Source: Cadophora sp. MPI-SDFR-AT-0126 (taxonomy: Eukaryota > Ascomycota > Leotiomycetes > Helotiales > Ploettnerulaceae). From it: a stretch of 64,000 nucleotides of DNA. The position numbers were made by a program, and so were the translations under genes. Location of the stretch: the NCBI GenBank assembly GCA_020747065.1, contig JAGMVK010000012.1, positions 310,001 to 374,000 on the forward strand, read 5' to 3'. The notes below the pieces were generated by a model. The model ran no database searches. It was not told the origin of the DNA and worked only from the letters and a program-made list of their open reading frames with translations. Below are positions 33,232 to 44,587 of this stretch, in pieces. The first letter of the stretch is position 1; every line of letters begins with the position of its first letter.

Positions 33232-34976
33232 ATGATTGAGCTTCCAGCCGATGTTTTGTACCTGGTTTGTGAGGAAGTATCCAAGTTACAAGACTTCCAT
33301 ACCCTCTTCAACTGCGCCTTGGCGGGGAAGAATCTGGTTCAACCGGCTCTTCTTTGGCTCTACAGGTGTGTAAGACGTTGCAAGCAAGGCATTTTTCTAA
33401 TAGTCGCAGGATTCACCTCCAGTCAACCATTACCAGCAGCGAAGGCAATGACGCCGACCTAAGTCAAAATGATACCTTTCAAGGGCGAGTTGAGGCGCAA
33501 AAGACAACACTTCTTAAATGGGCATTACTATGGAAGTCTATCATTCGATCGAGTCTGGGAAAGACTGCCTATCCATACTGCCTCTATATTCGATCCCTCG
33601 ACCTTAGGAATCTCACGGACCTACTCGACGATCCTCAATTCCGAGACAAGGCACTGGACAACTTCTTCGCGGATGATATGGCACAGTTTCTGAGATCCCA
33701 AGAGACTCCGATGAAGCAGAAGATGAGAGGGGCCAAGGCATCATACAAGAGACTGGATGTCACCAATATCCTCGAGTTGGTCGGAGAATCTATTACTAGT
33801 TTTGTCAGCCAAGCTGCTAGTGAAAACAGAACAACAGTTGCTGTCGAGGACTTATCCGGAAACATTCGTACTGCTGCTCTCGCCAAATGGACAAGCCGTC
33901 TGTCAAAGTTGAAGAGTATGACGTTGTGGGATGGTGCTGTTCTGGACAGGAGCGTGGCGGAGGCTATTTCTGAGAATTGTCACAAGTTCGACGACTTGAC
34001 CTTCTTTACCTGTTTGAGGAATGATACGGACTATGACTTGGCATCCTTCTTCGGTGGACTGCCGGCCAACACTCTTCGATCATTCACTGCGATCAGTGCT
34101 GGTGCCTTGGGACCAGAGACACTACTCTCGCTCAATCATCACGCCAAATCGCTCAAAAAGCTAAAGATGGATGGGTTGAGATCAGATGCTGTCAAGAACA
34201 TCTCATTCCTGCAAGGTTGCACTGCCCTCGAGAGCCTGGAGCTTTCGGATTCTGATGGAGCAATTGACTTGGAAGCCACCGAGAATGATGTTTTTCTCGA
34301 GGTTATTGACTGGTTGGGCCGTTGTCAGGGACTTAAAGAGCTTCTGTTGCGGAACTTTACCAGTGGTCCAAAGATTCTCACTCAGGTCTGCCTGAAGAAT
34401 AATATCCGACTCAAGAAGTTGCAAGTCGTTGGATATCCACTTGCTGGGAATCAGGATTTCCACAGAGCTCTGTCGCACCAAACATCCCTCGAATCATTAG
34501 AGCTAAGAGCAGACCCGGAGACGGCATTCCGCGATGATATCGACATTCTAGTTTCCTCCATCTGTCGATTGACAAATCTCAAATACCTGGATCTGCTTTC
34601 TACTTCCGACTACTTCGGCACATCTGAGATTTTGACCCTTGCCGCCAATCTAAAACAGCTTGAAGAGGTATTCTTCGGTGGATACGATGTCACCGATGCT
34701 GTCTGGCATGGACTTTCTCAGCTCCGCAATCTGCGCAGTCTTAACATCCACGCCATCTCATCATTCTCATTCCGTGCAATGCACGGCTTCGTCTCCACTC
34801 TCCAAGATACAAATCGAGGTCTACTATTATCAGTCATGAACCAACAAGCCGAGAATGCCATCAGCGAGCGTCAAGAGAAGACAATTCGGGAGAGTATACA
34901 GGATCGAGTTGATGGAAAGTTCGAGTTCACGCTTTTTAGAGAGCCAGATTCAGAGTCTGATACGCCATCTGACTAG
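33232..34976 (+). CDS. F-box protein with leucine-rich-repeat-like C-terminus
   Basis: Two exons, 33232-33365 and 33410-34976, encode 566 residues. The N-terminus MIELPADVLYLVCEEVSKLQ with LFNCALAGKNLVQPALLWLY is a degenerate F-box (LPxDVL, then the C-x-L-A-x-K helix). The C-terminal 300 residues carry irregular Leu-rich segments (SLEKLKMDGL-like blocks: SLKKLKMDGLRSDAV, ALESLELSDSDGAI, SLESLELRADPETA, NLKYLDLLSTSDYF) fitting an LRR solenoid. It would serve as an SCF substrate adaptor; substrate unknown. The intron is only 44 nt. An alternative acceptor at 33403 (38 nt) is possible and would insert two residues. Confidence 0.8.
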
Positions 34977-35371
34977 ACAGGTATTTGTGGGGCTACAAAA
35001 TGATCGTTGGGTCATGTGTATTTGTAGGATATAACGTGGCGAATTTGCAACTGATGAAGGGTTGGAGTTTGGCAAAAGCTAAGATTGAGGCATGGTTCTA
35101 CTTGACTCTTGTGTGTCACGCAGGTGGCACAAGTACTCTGCTATGATTAATGATAATTGATAAACATAGATATGCTGATGGTCCCTTCCTAAATGTGCCT
35201 TTCATATCAGTCTGCAGATACTCAATTGGGTGGGAAGAGGGAGGAGATTTGCGATTCGGTCCCTATATCTGTGACGGACATTGGCGGGCATAGTAGTGCT
35301 ACAAGTCCTGAGATCGACTCAGATGTCTAAGATACAAAGAGATCCCTATTCATCTCAATCTTAGGTCTGCT
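34977..35371. other. Convergent spacer, no gene seen
   Basis: 395 bp between the F-box gene and the alpha/beta hydrolase, presumed 3' UTRs. Confidence 0.5.
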
Positions 35372-36208
35372 CTAATTAGCATTAACTCTTTCCAGAAATC
35401 TCTCCACGTATCCGGCCACTTCCCTCGGCCGCTCCACCACCAAAAGATGACCTGCCCCCTCCACAACAACCAAAACCGCCCCCGTCACATTCCCCAACAC
35501 CTCCCTCCTCAACCTCTCCACCGTTTCCACCCTATCCAAACTCCCCGCCACCACAAGGACAGGAACGTCTATTTCCCTCGCTTCCACCACAATGTCCTCG
35601 CTCATGCCGTAACTCGGCCAGGCTTCCCTCGCAAAGTCGTTACCCTTGAGCATATCTTCTACGAGGAGTTTGACGGTGTTTTCGGGCAGTGGAGGTGAAC
35701 AGGAAGAGAGCACGTTCCGGACAACAAATTTGGCGGATTCAGCAGAACTATACGCTGTCTGTTGCTGCTCTCTCATCTCTTGCGGGAGCTCAAGCGGTGT
35801 TGGTGGAGCGGGAGCTAAAAGAACAAGACCTTTCAATCCTGGGACTCGATTTCGTCCGGTGATGAGCTGTGCGACTTTGCCGCCCATGGAGTGCCCTACC
35901 AGGATGAAGTCCTGGAGACATAGTCTCGGCAGCAGGGTCTCGATGTCGGAGGCGAGGGTGCTGATTGAGTAGGCGGATGGGTCTGGAGGGCCGGTGGAAC
36001 TACCCCAACCGCGGAAGTCTATGCTGAGGGTGTGGATCTGGGGGTTCAGGGAGGATACGATGGGAGTGAATGTTCGGGAGGAGCCGCCCCAGAAATGGAG
36101 GAAGATGAGGGATGGTTTTGAGGATGGGGTCCCAGATGAGAGGACGTTAAGGGTTGTTGATGGGTTAATCTTGTATTGGATTGATTGTTCCATGGCGACT
36201 GAAGACAT
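35372..36208 (-). CDS. Alpha/beta hydrolase (serine hydrolase)
   Basis: A single exon of 278 residues from the ATG at 36208 (MSSVAMEQSIQYKINPSTTL). The oxyanion strand is LIFLHFWGGSSRTF, then TLSIDFRGWGSSTGP, the nucleophile elbow ILVGHSMGGKVAQLI near residue 115, a candidate acid in VLVVAGSLDRVETVERL and the catalytic His in VVVEGAGHLLVVERP. This is a complete triad. No signal peptide or membrane segment is seen with this start, so a cytosolic enzyme is likely. The closest general class is small-molecule esterase/peroxidase-like hydrolases; the substrate cannot be inferred. Confidence 0.88.
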   Translation of the reverse strand: MSSVAMEQSIQYKINPSTTLNVLSSGTPSSKPSLIFLHFWGGSSRTFTPIVSSLNPQIHTLSIDFRGWGSSTGPPDPSAYSISTLASDIETLLPRLCLQDFILVGHSMGGKVAQLITGRNRVPGLKGLVLLAPAPPTPLELPQEMREQQQTAYSSAESAKFVVRNVLSSCSPPLPENTVKLLVEDMLKGNDFAREAWPSYGMSEDIVVEAREIDVPVLVVAGSLDRVETVERLRREVLGNVTGAVLVVVEGAGHLLVVERPREVAGYVERFLERVNAN

Positions 36209-36878
36209 TGAGAGGATACAGGCACAATAGAATGAAACGCATAACAATGATTTGTTCCTATATATGCGATTTTTGAGCTTACGTACCACTGAGCATCTGC
36301 GTAACTAGTTCCAGCATATAGTAGAATTTGACCGGAAATACGCATATAGAGATTATTTCTTAAGTCATACTGGAGACGCCGAATATTGTGATCATTCTGC
36401 TGCATGTATGACAGTAGTACGCATCTCTCGGTAGAACACTTGTTCCTATGATTCCAAATAGCGGCTCGTCCTGCTCGAAAGGACCTCCACTCGAATTTCA
36501 CGTACAAAATAAACAAACAGAGCAGAAACAGAGCAGAAGATCCAAAGCGAGACACAAATGCAGCTCATGATAACATGAAAGAATGACACAATACTGTTTG
36601 CATCACAACCTAAGTTCTCAAACCGTAACAACCCAACTTTGTAAAAGGAAATGTCGGAAAGGAAGGTTGAGTTCGAACATCCGCCAGAAATCCGATGTTG
36701 ATCTCCACCCAGCCAATCACAACATACCCCTGCCCAGCCCCAGCGCATCATCGTTTTCGCGAGCTCCAGCTCGAAATTTACAGAACCTAACCGTCAAAAC
36801 CACAACAGCCAAACCTCAACATTCGCCTCTATCGCCTATCTGCATATCTATTACTGCAATAGACCGAGATATCTGAAG
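36209..36878. promoter_or_regulatory. Divergent region, alpha/beta hydrolase / TIM8
   Basis: 670 bp head-to-head spacer with no supported gene. Open frames on the minus strand here extend the hydrolase frame upstream without an ATG or are unrelated. Confidence 0.45.
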
Positions 36879-37349
36879 ATGGACTCCCCAAGCTCCGCCC
36901 TCGATCAGAACATTGATCTCTCGAAGCTTACGCCAAAGGATAGACAGGAGCTGCAACAGTTTATCGTGAACGAGAGCCAGAAGGCAAGGATACAACAGTG
37001 TGAGTTCCCTTAATTCTCTGACTCTTCTACCTACTGTATGATATCTGCAATCTGCAATGTCCAATTACATGCTCCTGATATTGCAGCAGCCCTCCGATTC
37101 ATAGTCAACTAGAAGAGAGCATGACTGGATCACATGGCTTGGATTTGAGAAACTCTGCTAACAATTCTTTTCCGCATAGCTGTTCACAACCTCACAGATA
37201 TCTGCTGGAAAAAATGCGTCACTGGAGGAATCCGAAGCAGCAAGTTGGACAAGGGCGAGGAGTCGTGCGCGCAGAATTGTGTGGATAGGTTCTTGGATGC
37301 GAATTTTGCCGTGATCAAGCATCTCGACAATATGAGAACTCAGGGATAA
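36879..37349 (+). CDS. TIM8: Mitochondrial intermembrane-space chaperone TIM8
   Basis: Two exons, 36879-36999 and 37180-37349 (intron 180 nt), encode 96 residues, the usual size for a small Tim. The twin Cx3C motifs are CWKKC and CAQNC, spaced by 15 residues, in VHNLTDICWKKCVTGGIRSS and DKGEESCAQNCVDRFLDANF. The N-terminal LTPKDRQELQQFIVNESQKA helix matches Tim8 rather than Tim9, Tim10 or Tim13. It forms a hexamer with Tim13 that guides Tim23-type precursors through the intermembrane space and is imported via Mia40 disulfide relay. The intron is longer than most in this window. Confidence 0.95.
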
Positions 37350-37807
37350 TGGGAAAGGATTGGACCTCTTTGAACGGGATGGAAGGGTTAGAGGGAGACA
37401 TGATGTCCATGAATGTCGGGGCTCGGATGGGTACGCAAAACTGGTGAGAGGAAGCGGGTTGTATGAATAGAGCTCTGGAATAACCGATTCTGGGAAGAGC
37501 ATTGTATGAAATACGTATGGGCAGAACGGGACTTCACTCCGGGCGATTGGCTAGTCATATCATGGTTGATGTGGAAAAATGGCCAAATACAAAAGTTCTC
37601 AAATCACACCGAGGCAATTCCCTACAAACGAAATCAAGATGGGAGTGAAAGGCACTTTTGCGTGCAAATTCCGATTGGTATGTAACTCATTTACGCCGTT
37701 GAACGCAAAGACGACCGCAGAGTTCGTAGCCACGAGACTCGCTAGCAATTCCATAACCATATCGTATCCCATTCCCAACTATCCAGTCCCAGACCATGAT
37801 TAGACAC
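37350..37807. other. Convergent spacer, no gene seen
   Basis: 458 bp between TIM8 and RPL25 3' ends; nothing recognisable. Confidence 0.5.
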
Positions 37808-38603
37808 CTAGACAATGGCGAGCTTGGTGGCGGCAATATCGAGAGCATCAACATCGGCGGTGAGACGGGCAAAGGCCTTCTTGGATCCATCAGGGCTGTG
37901 GTTTGGATTAGCAGGGGTTCAAGTGCTGGTCGGATAATGTAGCTTACCGGACAAGGGTGTTGATCTTGATAGTGTCGATGTCGTAGAGCTTCTTCAGAGC
38001 CTCCTTGATTTGACGCTTGTTGGCACGGAGGTCGACGATGAAGACGAGGGTGTTGTTCTCTTCAATCTTCTTCATGGCGCTCTCAGTGTTGAGAGGGTGG
38101 ATGATGACCTTGTGCTCATCGAGGCGTGGCTCATGGGGAACGGACTTGCGTGGGTATTTGGGAGCGCGCGAGAGTTGGAGGGTCTTAGGCTGGTGGAAGG
38201 TGGTCGAGAGACGGACCTTGCGGACCTTGTGGGAGTGAACCTGAAGATTAAATCAGAATTGGCTTGGGTAGTGAGGGTCATCAGTCAACTTACACCCTTC
38301 AAGGCAGCCTTAGAAGCAGCGCTGGCTTGCTTGTTTCCCTTGCCCTTGGTGGCAGCACCTATAAACTTACGCATCAGCAATCGCTCTTGTCTTGACGAAG
38401 AACTCGCAATATCTGCTGCTGCTGGTGCGCGCACCCTTTCCTCCAATCTTTCATTGTCGCATTTTTATCCGTGGTCGAACTCGAACTTTTCGAGATCCGA
38501 AAGAAAAGTTTGGATTAGGATTGCAGAGTGCAACCAGAGTGGGTAGGATATTTCAATGCGTTAGAAAGGAGACTGTACCTTTCTTTGAGTCCTTTGGGGC
38601 CAT
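37808..38603 (-). CDS. RPL25: 60S ribosomal protein L25 (uL23)
   Basis: Four exons on the minus strand: 38603-38579, 38358-38294, 38240-37948, 37895-37808; 471 nt, 156 residues. Exon 1 encodes only MAPKDSKK plus one base and is followed by a 220-nt intron, like RPL7. A basic Ala/Lys N-terminus ([20 protein letters not shown]) precedes the uL23 fold: [60 protein letters not shown] and the C-terminus [20 protein letters not shown]. uL23 lies at the polypeptide exit and docks signal recognition particle and nascent-chain factors. Head-to-head with BMT2, a 25S rRNA methyltransferase. Confidence 0.96.
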
Positions 38604-38800
38604 TGTGAAGGGATTTGGCGGAGTTGTCGTTGATTGTCGTTGATGAAAAAGAGCTCGATGGTGATTGTGGGATTTCCTTCTCGCTCTCGGTTAGTTAGCG
38701 CAATCGGCGCTTTAGGTTCTTCCCACGTGACGATATTCCGAACTTTTCTTTGGCGAGAACTTCTCTCTCGACACAACAAACATAGCCTCAAATTCCCAAG
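38604..38800. promoter_or_regulatory. 197-bp bidirectional promoter, RPL25 / BMT2
   Basis: Start codons lie 197 bp apart on opposite strands. CACGTGAC is at 38724-38731, with 69 bp between it and the BMT2 ATG. A short direct repeat TTGTCGTTGATTGTCGTTGA lies at about 38625-38644. Confidence 0.65.
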
Positions 38801-39670
38801 ATGGCGAAGAAAAAGATAACGAAGTTGAAATCTCTTTCCCAAGGTAGACCACCAACAATTAAGCCACAGAAACGATCAATATCCAGCAAAGCAACCAGAA
38901 CTCTCATCCGTACTCACCACACTCTGGAGAAGCAGAAAGCAAAAGCCCTTGCTGATGGAGATGATGCCAAAGCTGCAGTCATTGCAAAGCAAATCGAGCA
39001 GCGAGGTGGTATCGAAAGCTACCAGCAAGCAAGTCTCACGGGCCAAACCAATGAGCGGGGTGGAGACTCATCCAAGATTCTGTTAGAATGGCTCGAGCCT
39101 GTGGCACCAGCATTGAAGGAGTTGGCGACGAAGGGTCAGGCAGCTAAAATGCTGGAAGTTGGAGCTTTGAGCGTCAATAATGCTTGCTCAAGGTCACGTT
39201 TGTTTGAAATGGAAAGGATCGACCTGAACAGTCAGGCAGAGGGTATCAAGCAACAGGATTTCATGGAACGACCTCTCCCGCTCGAGGGTATAGAGCAATT
39301 CAATCTCATCAGTCTCTCGTTAGTCCTCAATTACGTTCCGGATGCGGTTGGAAGGGGGAAAATGCTCCTGAGGACTCTCAACTTTCTCAGAGCTGTACCA
39401 TCTTCGGAAGGGCTGGCGGCTTTCTTGCCCAGTCTCTTCCTCGTCCTACCAGCACCGTGCGTTACGAATTCGAGATATCTGGATGAGGCAAAATTGGAGA
39501 ACATCATGCAAAGTCTGGGCTATGTGGAGGTCAAGAAGAAGTTGTCGAACAAGCTCGTGTATTATCTGTGGCGGAAGGATGCTTCCAAGCCGCAGCCGAC
39601 AGTTCCATTCAAGAAAGAAGAGCTTCGGTCAGGAGGTTCAAGGAACAACTTCGCTATTGTGCTGAAGTAA
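38801..39670 (+). CDS. BMT2: 25S rRNA adenine-N1 methyltransferase BMT2
   Basis: A single exon of 289 residues, starting MAKKKITKLKSLSQGRPPTI, a basic nucleolar-type N-terminus. The SAM-binding region is LEVGALSVNNACSRS near residue 120, followed by IDLNSQAEGIKQQDFMERPL and the hydrophobic FNLISLSLVLNYVPDAVGRG strand-helix, matching fungal Bmt2. Yeast Bmt2 makes m1A2142 in 25S rRNA; that assignment is by family. The C-terminus (KLSNKLVYYLWRKDA, RNNFAIVLK) is complete. The gene shares a 197-bp promoter with RPL25, a plausible co-expression of ribosome-assembly functions. Confidence 0.92.
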   Translation: MAKKKITKLKSLSQGRPPTIKPQKRSISSKATRTLIRTHHTLEKQKAKALADGDDAKAAVIAKQIEQRGGIESYQQASLTGQTNERGGDSSKILLEWLEPVAPALKELATKGQAAKMLEVGALSVNNACSRSRLFEMERIDLNSQAEGIKQQDFMERPLPLEGIEQFNLISLSLVLNYVPDAVGRGKMLLRTLNFLRAVPSSEGLAAFLPSLFLVLPAPCVTNSRYLDEAKLENIMQSLGYVEVKKKLSNKLVYYLWRKDASKPQPTVPFKKEELRSGGSRNNFAIVLK

Positions 39671-40854
39671 CCATGGAAAATGTGGTGGAGTTGGGCTGGA
39701 TGATCAGGAGGTTCGGAATTTCTTGGTCTTTCGGTACCATGAGCCTGGAGAGACTTTTTCGTCGAGGCTAAGAGTTCAGGCGTGGAGCTATTCATGAAGC
39801 ATTCCCGATCAAGTGCTGAGAGGGTTATCGCTAGTGATAATTATCACATAGAAAAAATATCCAAAGTTCACTGTTTTAATCGCTGGTTCGATCTCCTTCT
39901 GTGTTTCTTTCCAAATATTGGTTACTCAGAGTCCAAGTAGTTCTGGTCTAAGGCCATGCTCATAACCTGGTATCCCAGTGTCATCAAAGGCTTCGCTTAA
40001 GCTAAAGCAAAGAGCTAGGTTCATGTTACCACGAGACCAAGAGTATATTTCATGTAATATTTGTAGACAGCGATTGGCCTCGCTTCTTGCCGTGGATAAT
40101 ATGACCCTGAATTACCTGAGTCATGCTACTTTGTACTAAATCTTGCAGCTGACTCTTGCTGATCCAATTACTATCGGTGCCCCCGAGAAAAGAATCTGCG
40201 CGGCATGGGCCGTCCAAAACAACAAGTTTTTGATAGAGAACTTGTGGGGAAGGACGAGGAAAAATCCAGGTCAAATCTCCCCCAAGCCCGTGCACATCCT
40301 CGCTTCATGCGGCTGCCGTCGGATATCGAAACATTTTTGTGGTCAGCCGCAAGGATCTTTTGCCTGTGTTTTTCTTATCTCTAAAGCTAAACTATTTCTG
40401 CTCTAAAGCTGTCCTGACAGGCGCTACGACCTTGAAGTTTTGTTGACGGGCAGCGTGAAGAAACGGCGAGAATTTCCCTCTCCTGGACACATTTACAAAC
40501 AAACCTTCATGATCTGTATTGAAAGTGTTCGATCTGCCGATGACACCATCCCTCATCGTCGAATTCTGTACATGAAGCGGGCTGTTTCTCAGGGATTGTC
40601 ATGTTAGTGGCGTTGCCCAAATTGGCCAATCAATTCTCACTGGGGCGATAAGAGCAAGCAAGCCCAAGCCCGCACGACTGCAGCAGCCTCGAAGCCAATA
40701 GCCCGTTTCAATTCCTTGCCCTCGAAATATTTCTTCACGGCCCTTCTATTCGTCATTCTCTTCTGCAGAAGTTTCTTTTGCTCTCGATCATAATTTGGTG
40801 TATATAATTTGAGACGGGATAGCTTGACAGGTCTCTTAATCTGCAGCTGCTATC
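39671..40854. other. 1.2-kb spacer upstream of the AVT1-like transporter
   Basis: Both flanking genes are on the plus strand. No supported gene. It holds the BMT2 3' UTR and the promoter and leader of the transporter. Confidence 0.45.
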
Positions 40855-43024
40855 ATGACGTCGAGAAGCAACCCTTCGAATTGGGACGAGTACCAGTATG
40901 GAACTTCAGCCAGCCACAGAGGTTCTGTGAGCTCGACTGGAGGGAGGAGCGTGAGATTTGGGGACCAAGAAGAGCCGGAGTCTTCTGCTTTACTTGGTAC
41001 TCCCAGGGAAAGGTCAGAAAGTGGTCAACAGGGAGATCTTCGAAGACGGAGGTAAGTTTTCCCTTTAAGTGCTACAGAACTTTACTAACACGACTTACAA
41101 GATCCTCAATAGGTCTCCGACTCAATTCTCTCGCTCAAGTTGGAGGTGTGAACAGTATCGAGAACTTTGCCAGAAGTTGGACTCGAGCTGCAGGTTTCCC
41201 GGAAGTTACCCCGCATCGACCATCATTCATATTTTCTGGGGAGCAAGACCGAGGCATAGATGATACGATTGAATATGGAAGGACAGACGAGGAATATGGC
41301 CGACTCCCCAGAACGTCCTTGATCAGGGCACATCTGCAAGAACATGGCAGTCCAGAAAATGCTGTCGAAGAGGAGTCTGTTATTGAACCTGAATCCGACC
41401 CTACCACCCCACGACCATTCAACCACAAGGAAGCTGAGAGGAAGCGGCTTGGGAGTGATATGGCAAGTGTGCAGGGAAGCATTAGAGGGAGCCCGTCTAT
41501 GTTTGCCATTCCACCACACTTGGCTACACCGCTTTCTGGCACAGTTGGTACTTCCTATGGAACAATACGGTCTTCCTTGAGTGAGTCTTCTATGATCCAC
41601 GCAGGTCAATTGTGGAAGCAGCAACAAGCAAGGCAAAGGATACATGGTGAAGGCGACCGGGAACCTCTTCTCGTCAAGGAAGTTGAGCAGGACGGCAAGA
41701 TTGTTCTTGCTGTTGCCGGCCAGTCGACACTTCCACAGACTATCTTCAACTCCACCAATGTCCTGATTGGCGTGGGGCTTCTGAGTCTGCCAATGGGTAT
41801 CAAGTATGCCGGTTGGATTATGGGCATGACGTTCCTTGCATTTTCAGCTCTTGTCACTGCATATACCGCTAAGATACTAGCGAAATGTATGGATGTGGAT
41901 GCCAGTCTAATTACCTTTGCGGACTTGGCCTACGTTTCTTATGGACAGAAGGCTCGGATTGCTACGAGTGTATTGTTCATGCTAGAGTTGCTGGCTGCGT
42001 GTGTTGCGTTGGTTGTGCTTTTTGCGGATACCCTTGATCTTTTGATTCCCGGCATTGGTGTTAATGAGTGGAAGGTTCTGTGTGGTATTCTTCTGATACC
42101 TCTGAACTTTGCTCCACTGAGACTGCTCAGTTTCAGTAGTGTGGTTGGCATTTTCTCGTGTTTCTGCAGTAAGTTCTTCTCTCTATTAATCTGCCGCTAC
42201 CAACCATCAAATGTCCTCCTTGCTCACTTCAAAATCACTATGACACAGTTGTATCGATTGTTTTCATCGATGGTTTCTACAAGCCGTATACCCCAGGATC
42301 TCTCCGTGAGCCAGCAAAGACCTACCTCTTCCCCAGCAACTGGCTCACTCTCCCACTCTCATTCGGTCTCTTAATGTCACCCTGGGGCGGCCACTCCGTC
42401 TTCCCTAACATCTACCGAGACATGCGCCATCCACAAAAATTCGGGCGCGCTATCAAAGTCACTTTCACCTTCACCTACATCCTTGACTGTGCCACGGCCG
42501 TCGCAGGGATTCTCATGTTCGGAGACGGTGTGGCGACAGAGATAACTGCCAACTTGCTCAACACCAAGGGCTATCCCCGTATGCTGTCAATAGTGATGAG
42601 CGTATTCATCGCCATTATCCCTCTCACCAAAGTCCCTCTCAACGCACGGCCCATCGTGTCCACAGTCGAAGCTATCTGCGGGCTGGATACTCTCTCCGTA
42701 TCCGACTCGCCGGCATTGACAGGTCTTTCGGGCTACACACGTGGCATCTTGCGTGTGATCGTGCGGGTCCTTGTGATTGTCATCTTCGTTATCATTGCCA
42801 TCGTCTTTCCGGCTTTCGACAGTATTATGGCGTTCATGGGCAGCTCGCTCTGCTTCACTATCTGCGTTATCTTGCCATTGATGTTCTATCTCAAGATCTT
42901 CGGCAAGGAGATTAGTCTGAAGGAGAGGATGCTGGATTATGTGCTTATTGCTATTTGCTCAGTACTTGCTGTTGTGGGGACTGTTTGGGCTTTCTTGCCG
43001 AAGTCTTTAGTTGGCGCTGAGTAA
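40855..43024 (+). CDS. Vacuolar amino-acid transporter, AVT1-like (AAAP family)
   Basis: Three exons, 40855-41051, 41102-42168 and 42249-43024, encode 679 residues. The first ~285 residues are a hydrophilic Ser/Arg/Glu-rich cytosolic domain, including GLRLNSLAQVGGVNSIENFA. Transport begins with the AAAP signature QTIFNSTNVLIGVGLLSLPM, then successive hydrophobic helices (MGMTFLAFSALVTAYTAKIL; LFMLELLAACVALVVLFADT; LLMSPWGGHSVFPNIYRDMR; ILRVIVRVLVIVIFVIIAIV), about eleven in all. Yeast Avt1 imports neutral amino acids into the vacuole by H+ antiport. In exon 1/2 the acceptor ends ACTTACAAG at 41101; the later CAATAG breaks the frame of the conserved block. Confidence 0.92.
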
Positions 43025-44587
43025 GCTTGATTTTTGACTTTGTGTGTGTAGTCGGCTTTGGCTGTTAATATGTCTGTTTGTATCCATCCTTGTTCGAAGG
43101 GGAGGGCTTGAATGGAAGAAAAGCGAGTTCTGAATTATGTGTTGAAATAGGAGGAATGCGTGTTAGTATGGTGGCGGTCGTCTCGTCGCATTTAGCGGTT
43201 TTCTGCATCAGCATTGGGCAGGCTCTGTCTTGTTATGTCACAGTTTTGAACATTTTGCATAGCGAACTATGGGTAATGAATTTGGGCAACATGAGATACT
43301 TCGTTTCGAACTGTTAGTATGACTCGATATCTGATCTATCTATATCCTTACCTGCCTGTTATGATACAATTTTCGGAGCCTTGTTTCGCTCAAGCCGTGG
43401 AATTACCCTTGGTCTTGACGTCGGATTTGAGCTTGCATACTCCTTGACATTGTCGCCGGTCTACGTATGGTGCCTACGGTATTGATGCTTGCTATAAGTA
43501 TGCATCGCATGCTTGCCACTGTTAGACAATCACGTCACATAGTACGCCAATCCTTATCTCCGCCATACAGCCCACATCCTGTGCCCATACCCTGCGTGTC
43601 GCCGTTCTCTCCTTCCATACCTGATAATCATGCAAGATTTAAGAGTACTACCATATTAAATCTTCAAAATTCTCCCCCAAGCCCTTGGTGTTCTCCACTT
43701 CCTCTCTCGCTGCAGGGGGGAACTGTCTACGTGAGAAAAAGTGTTGCTTCTCTGGTCGGTGTTTAAGCGAGTAAACAAAGAAACAAAGAAACAAAGTACG
43801 TTAAAATGATTGATCGACATCAAGAAACAGGGGGCATGAATAATTGTTCTATGAATGAATGGTAAGTCAAGATATTAAACCAGAGAGCAGGTCCATTTGC
43901 AGACTCGATAAGCTGATTGATCAGCATGGTTTTTTTAATTTATTTTTTTATTTTTATTTGGGCGGTCGTTTGGTTTGACGTCGTTTGGTTTGACGTCGTT
44001 TGGTTTGACGTCGTTTGGTTTGACGTCGTTTGGTTTGACTATTGTATGTACTCTTTATATATTTTATCGATTTTCCTATTTTGAAGTTTTATCTTTCGGC
44101 TGGACGATGGAGGAATGGAGGAGGTGGAACGAGTGTAATGGTGTAAAGCAGTCAGGTAGCTCTCTCTCCCTCTCGCTTCTCTTATGCTTTGTTTTCTTCT
44201 TGATTCTGGTACTAGAAAGCTTTATAATACAGCGTAGTTCTGGAATGACTTCGCAATCGTAATTATAAGTTCTGAGTTCTTACGGCTGTAAATAGATATT
44301 TTCTGAAGGGAGGGAAGCGAAGGCTGATGATATGGGAGAGTGAGTTACATCGTACTTGGTGACATGACACGAGATGAGATATGGGATCCAGGAAACAATC
44401 AAATATATATGTTGGCAATTGGGACGAGACTCGGGAGATAGGAAGGGAAGTCTTGGGTACTTTTGTAATCTATTGCTATGCTTCCTGATATCTAAAGTGC
44501 ATCGTCCATGCTTTTTCGAAAGCAAATCAGGCATATCAACGTCAACATGCACTCTCACTCGAGTTTCCCCAAGACTGAGCCACCTAC
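43025..44587. other. 1.6-kb convergent region with tandem repeats
   Basis: Tail-to-tail spacer between the transporter and the UTR4 exon. No gene is supported. It contains AAACAAAG repeated three times near 43773-43796 and the 15-bp tandem array at 43966-44040, flanked upstream by a T-rich stretch. Confidence 0.5.
43966..44040. repeat. Five tandem copies of a 15-bp unit
   Basis: The unit TCGTTTGGTTTGACG is repeated five times without gaps; only the last base of copy five differs. The four junctions each create TGACGTC, seven of the eight bases of the CRE/ATF palindrome. Sequence identity suggests recent expansion. Confidence 0.95.

Noticed and set aside
33366..33403. 38-nt intron in the F-box gene
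   Set aside because: The acceptor at 33409 (44-nt intron) leaves better room after the CTAAT branch point and also keeps the frame.
39870..39895. GGTTCGATCTC resembling a tRNA B box
   Set aside because: No A box or acceptor stem upstream at the right distance.
43966..44040. CRISPR-like repeat array
   Set aside because: The units are contiguous with no spacers, and this is a fungal genome.
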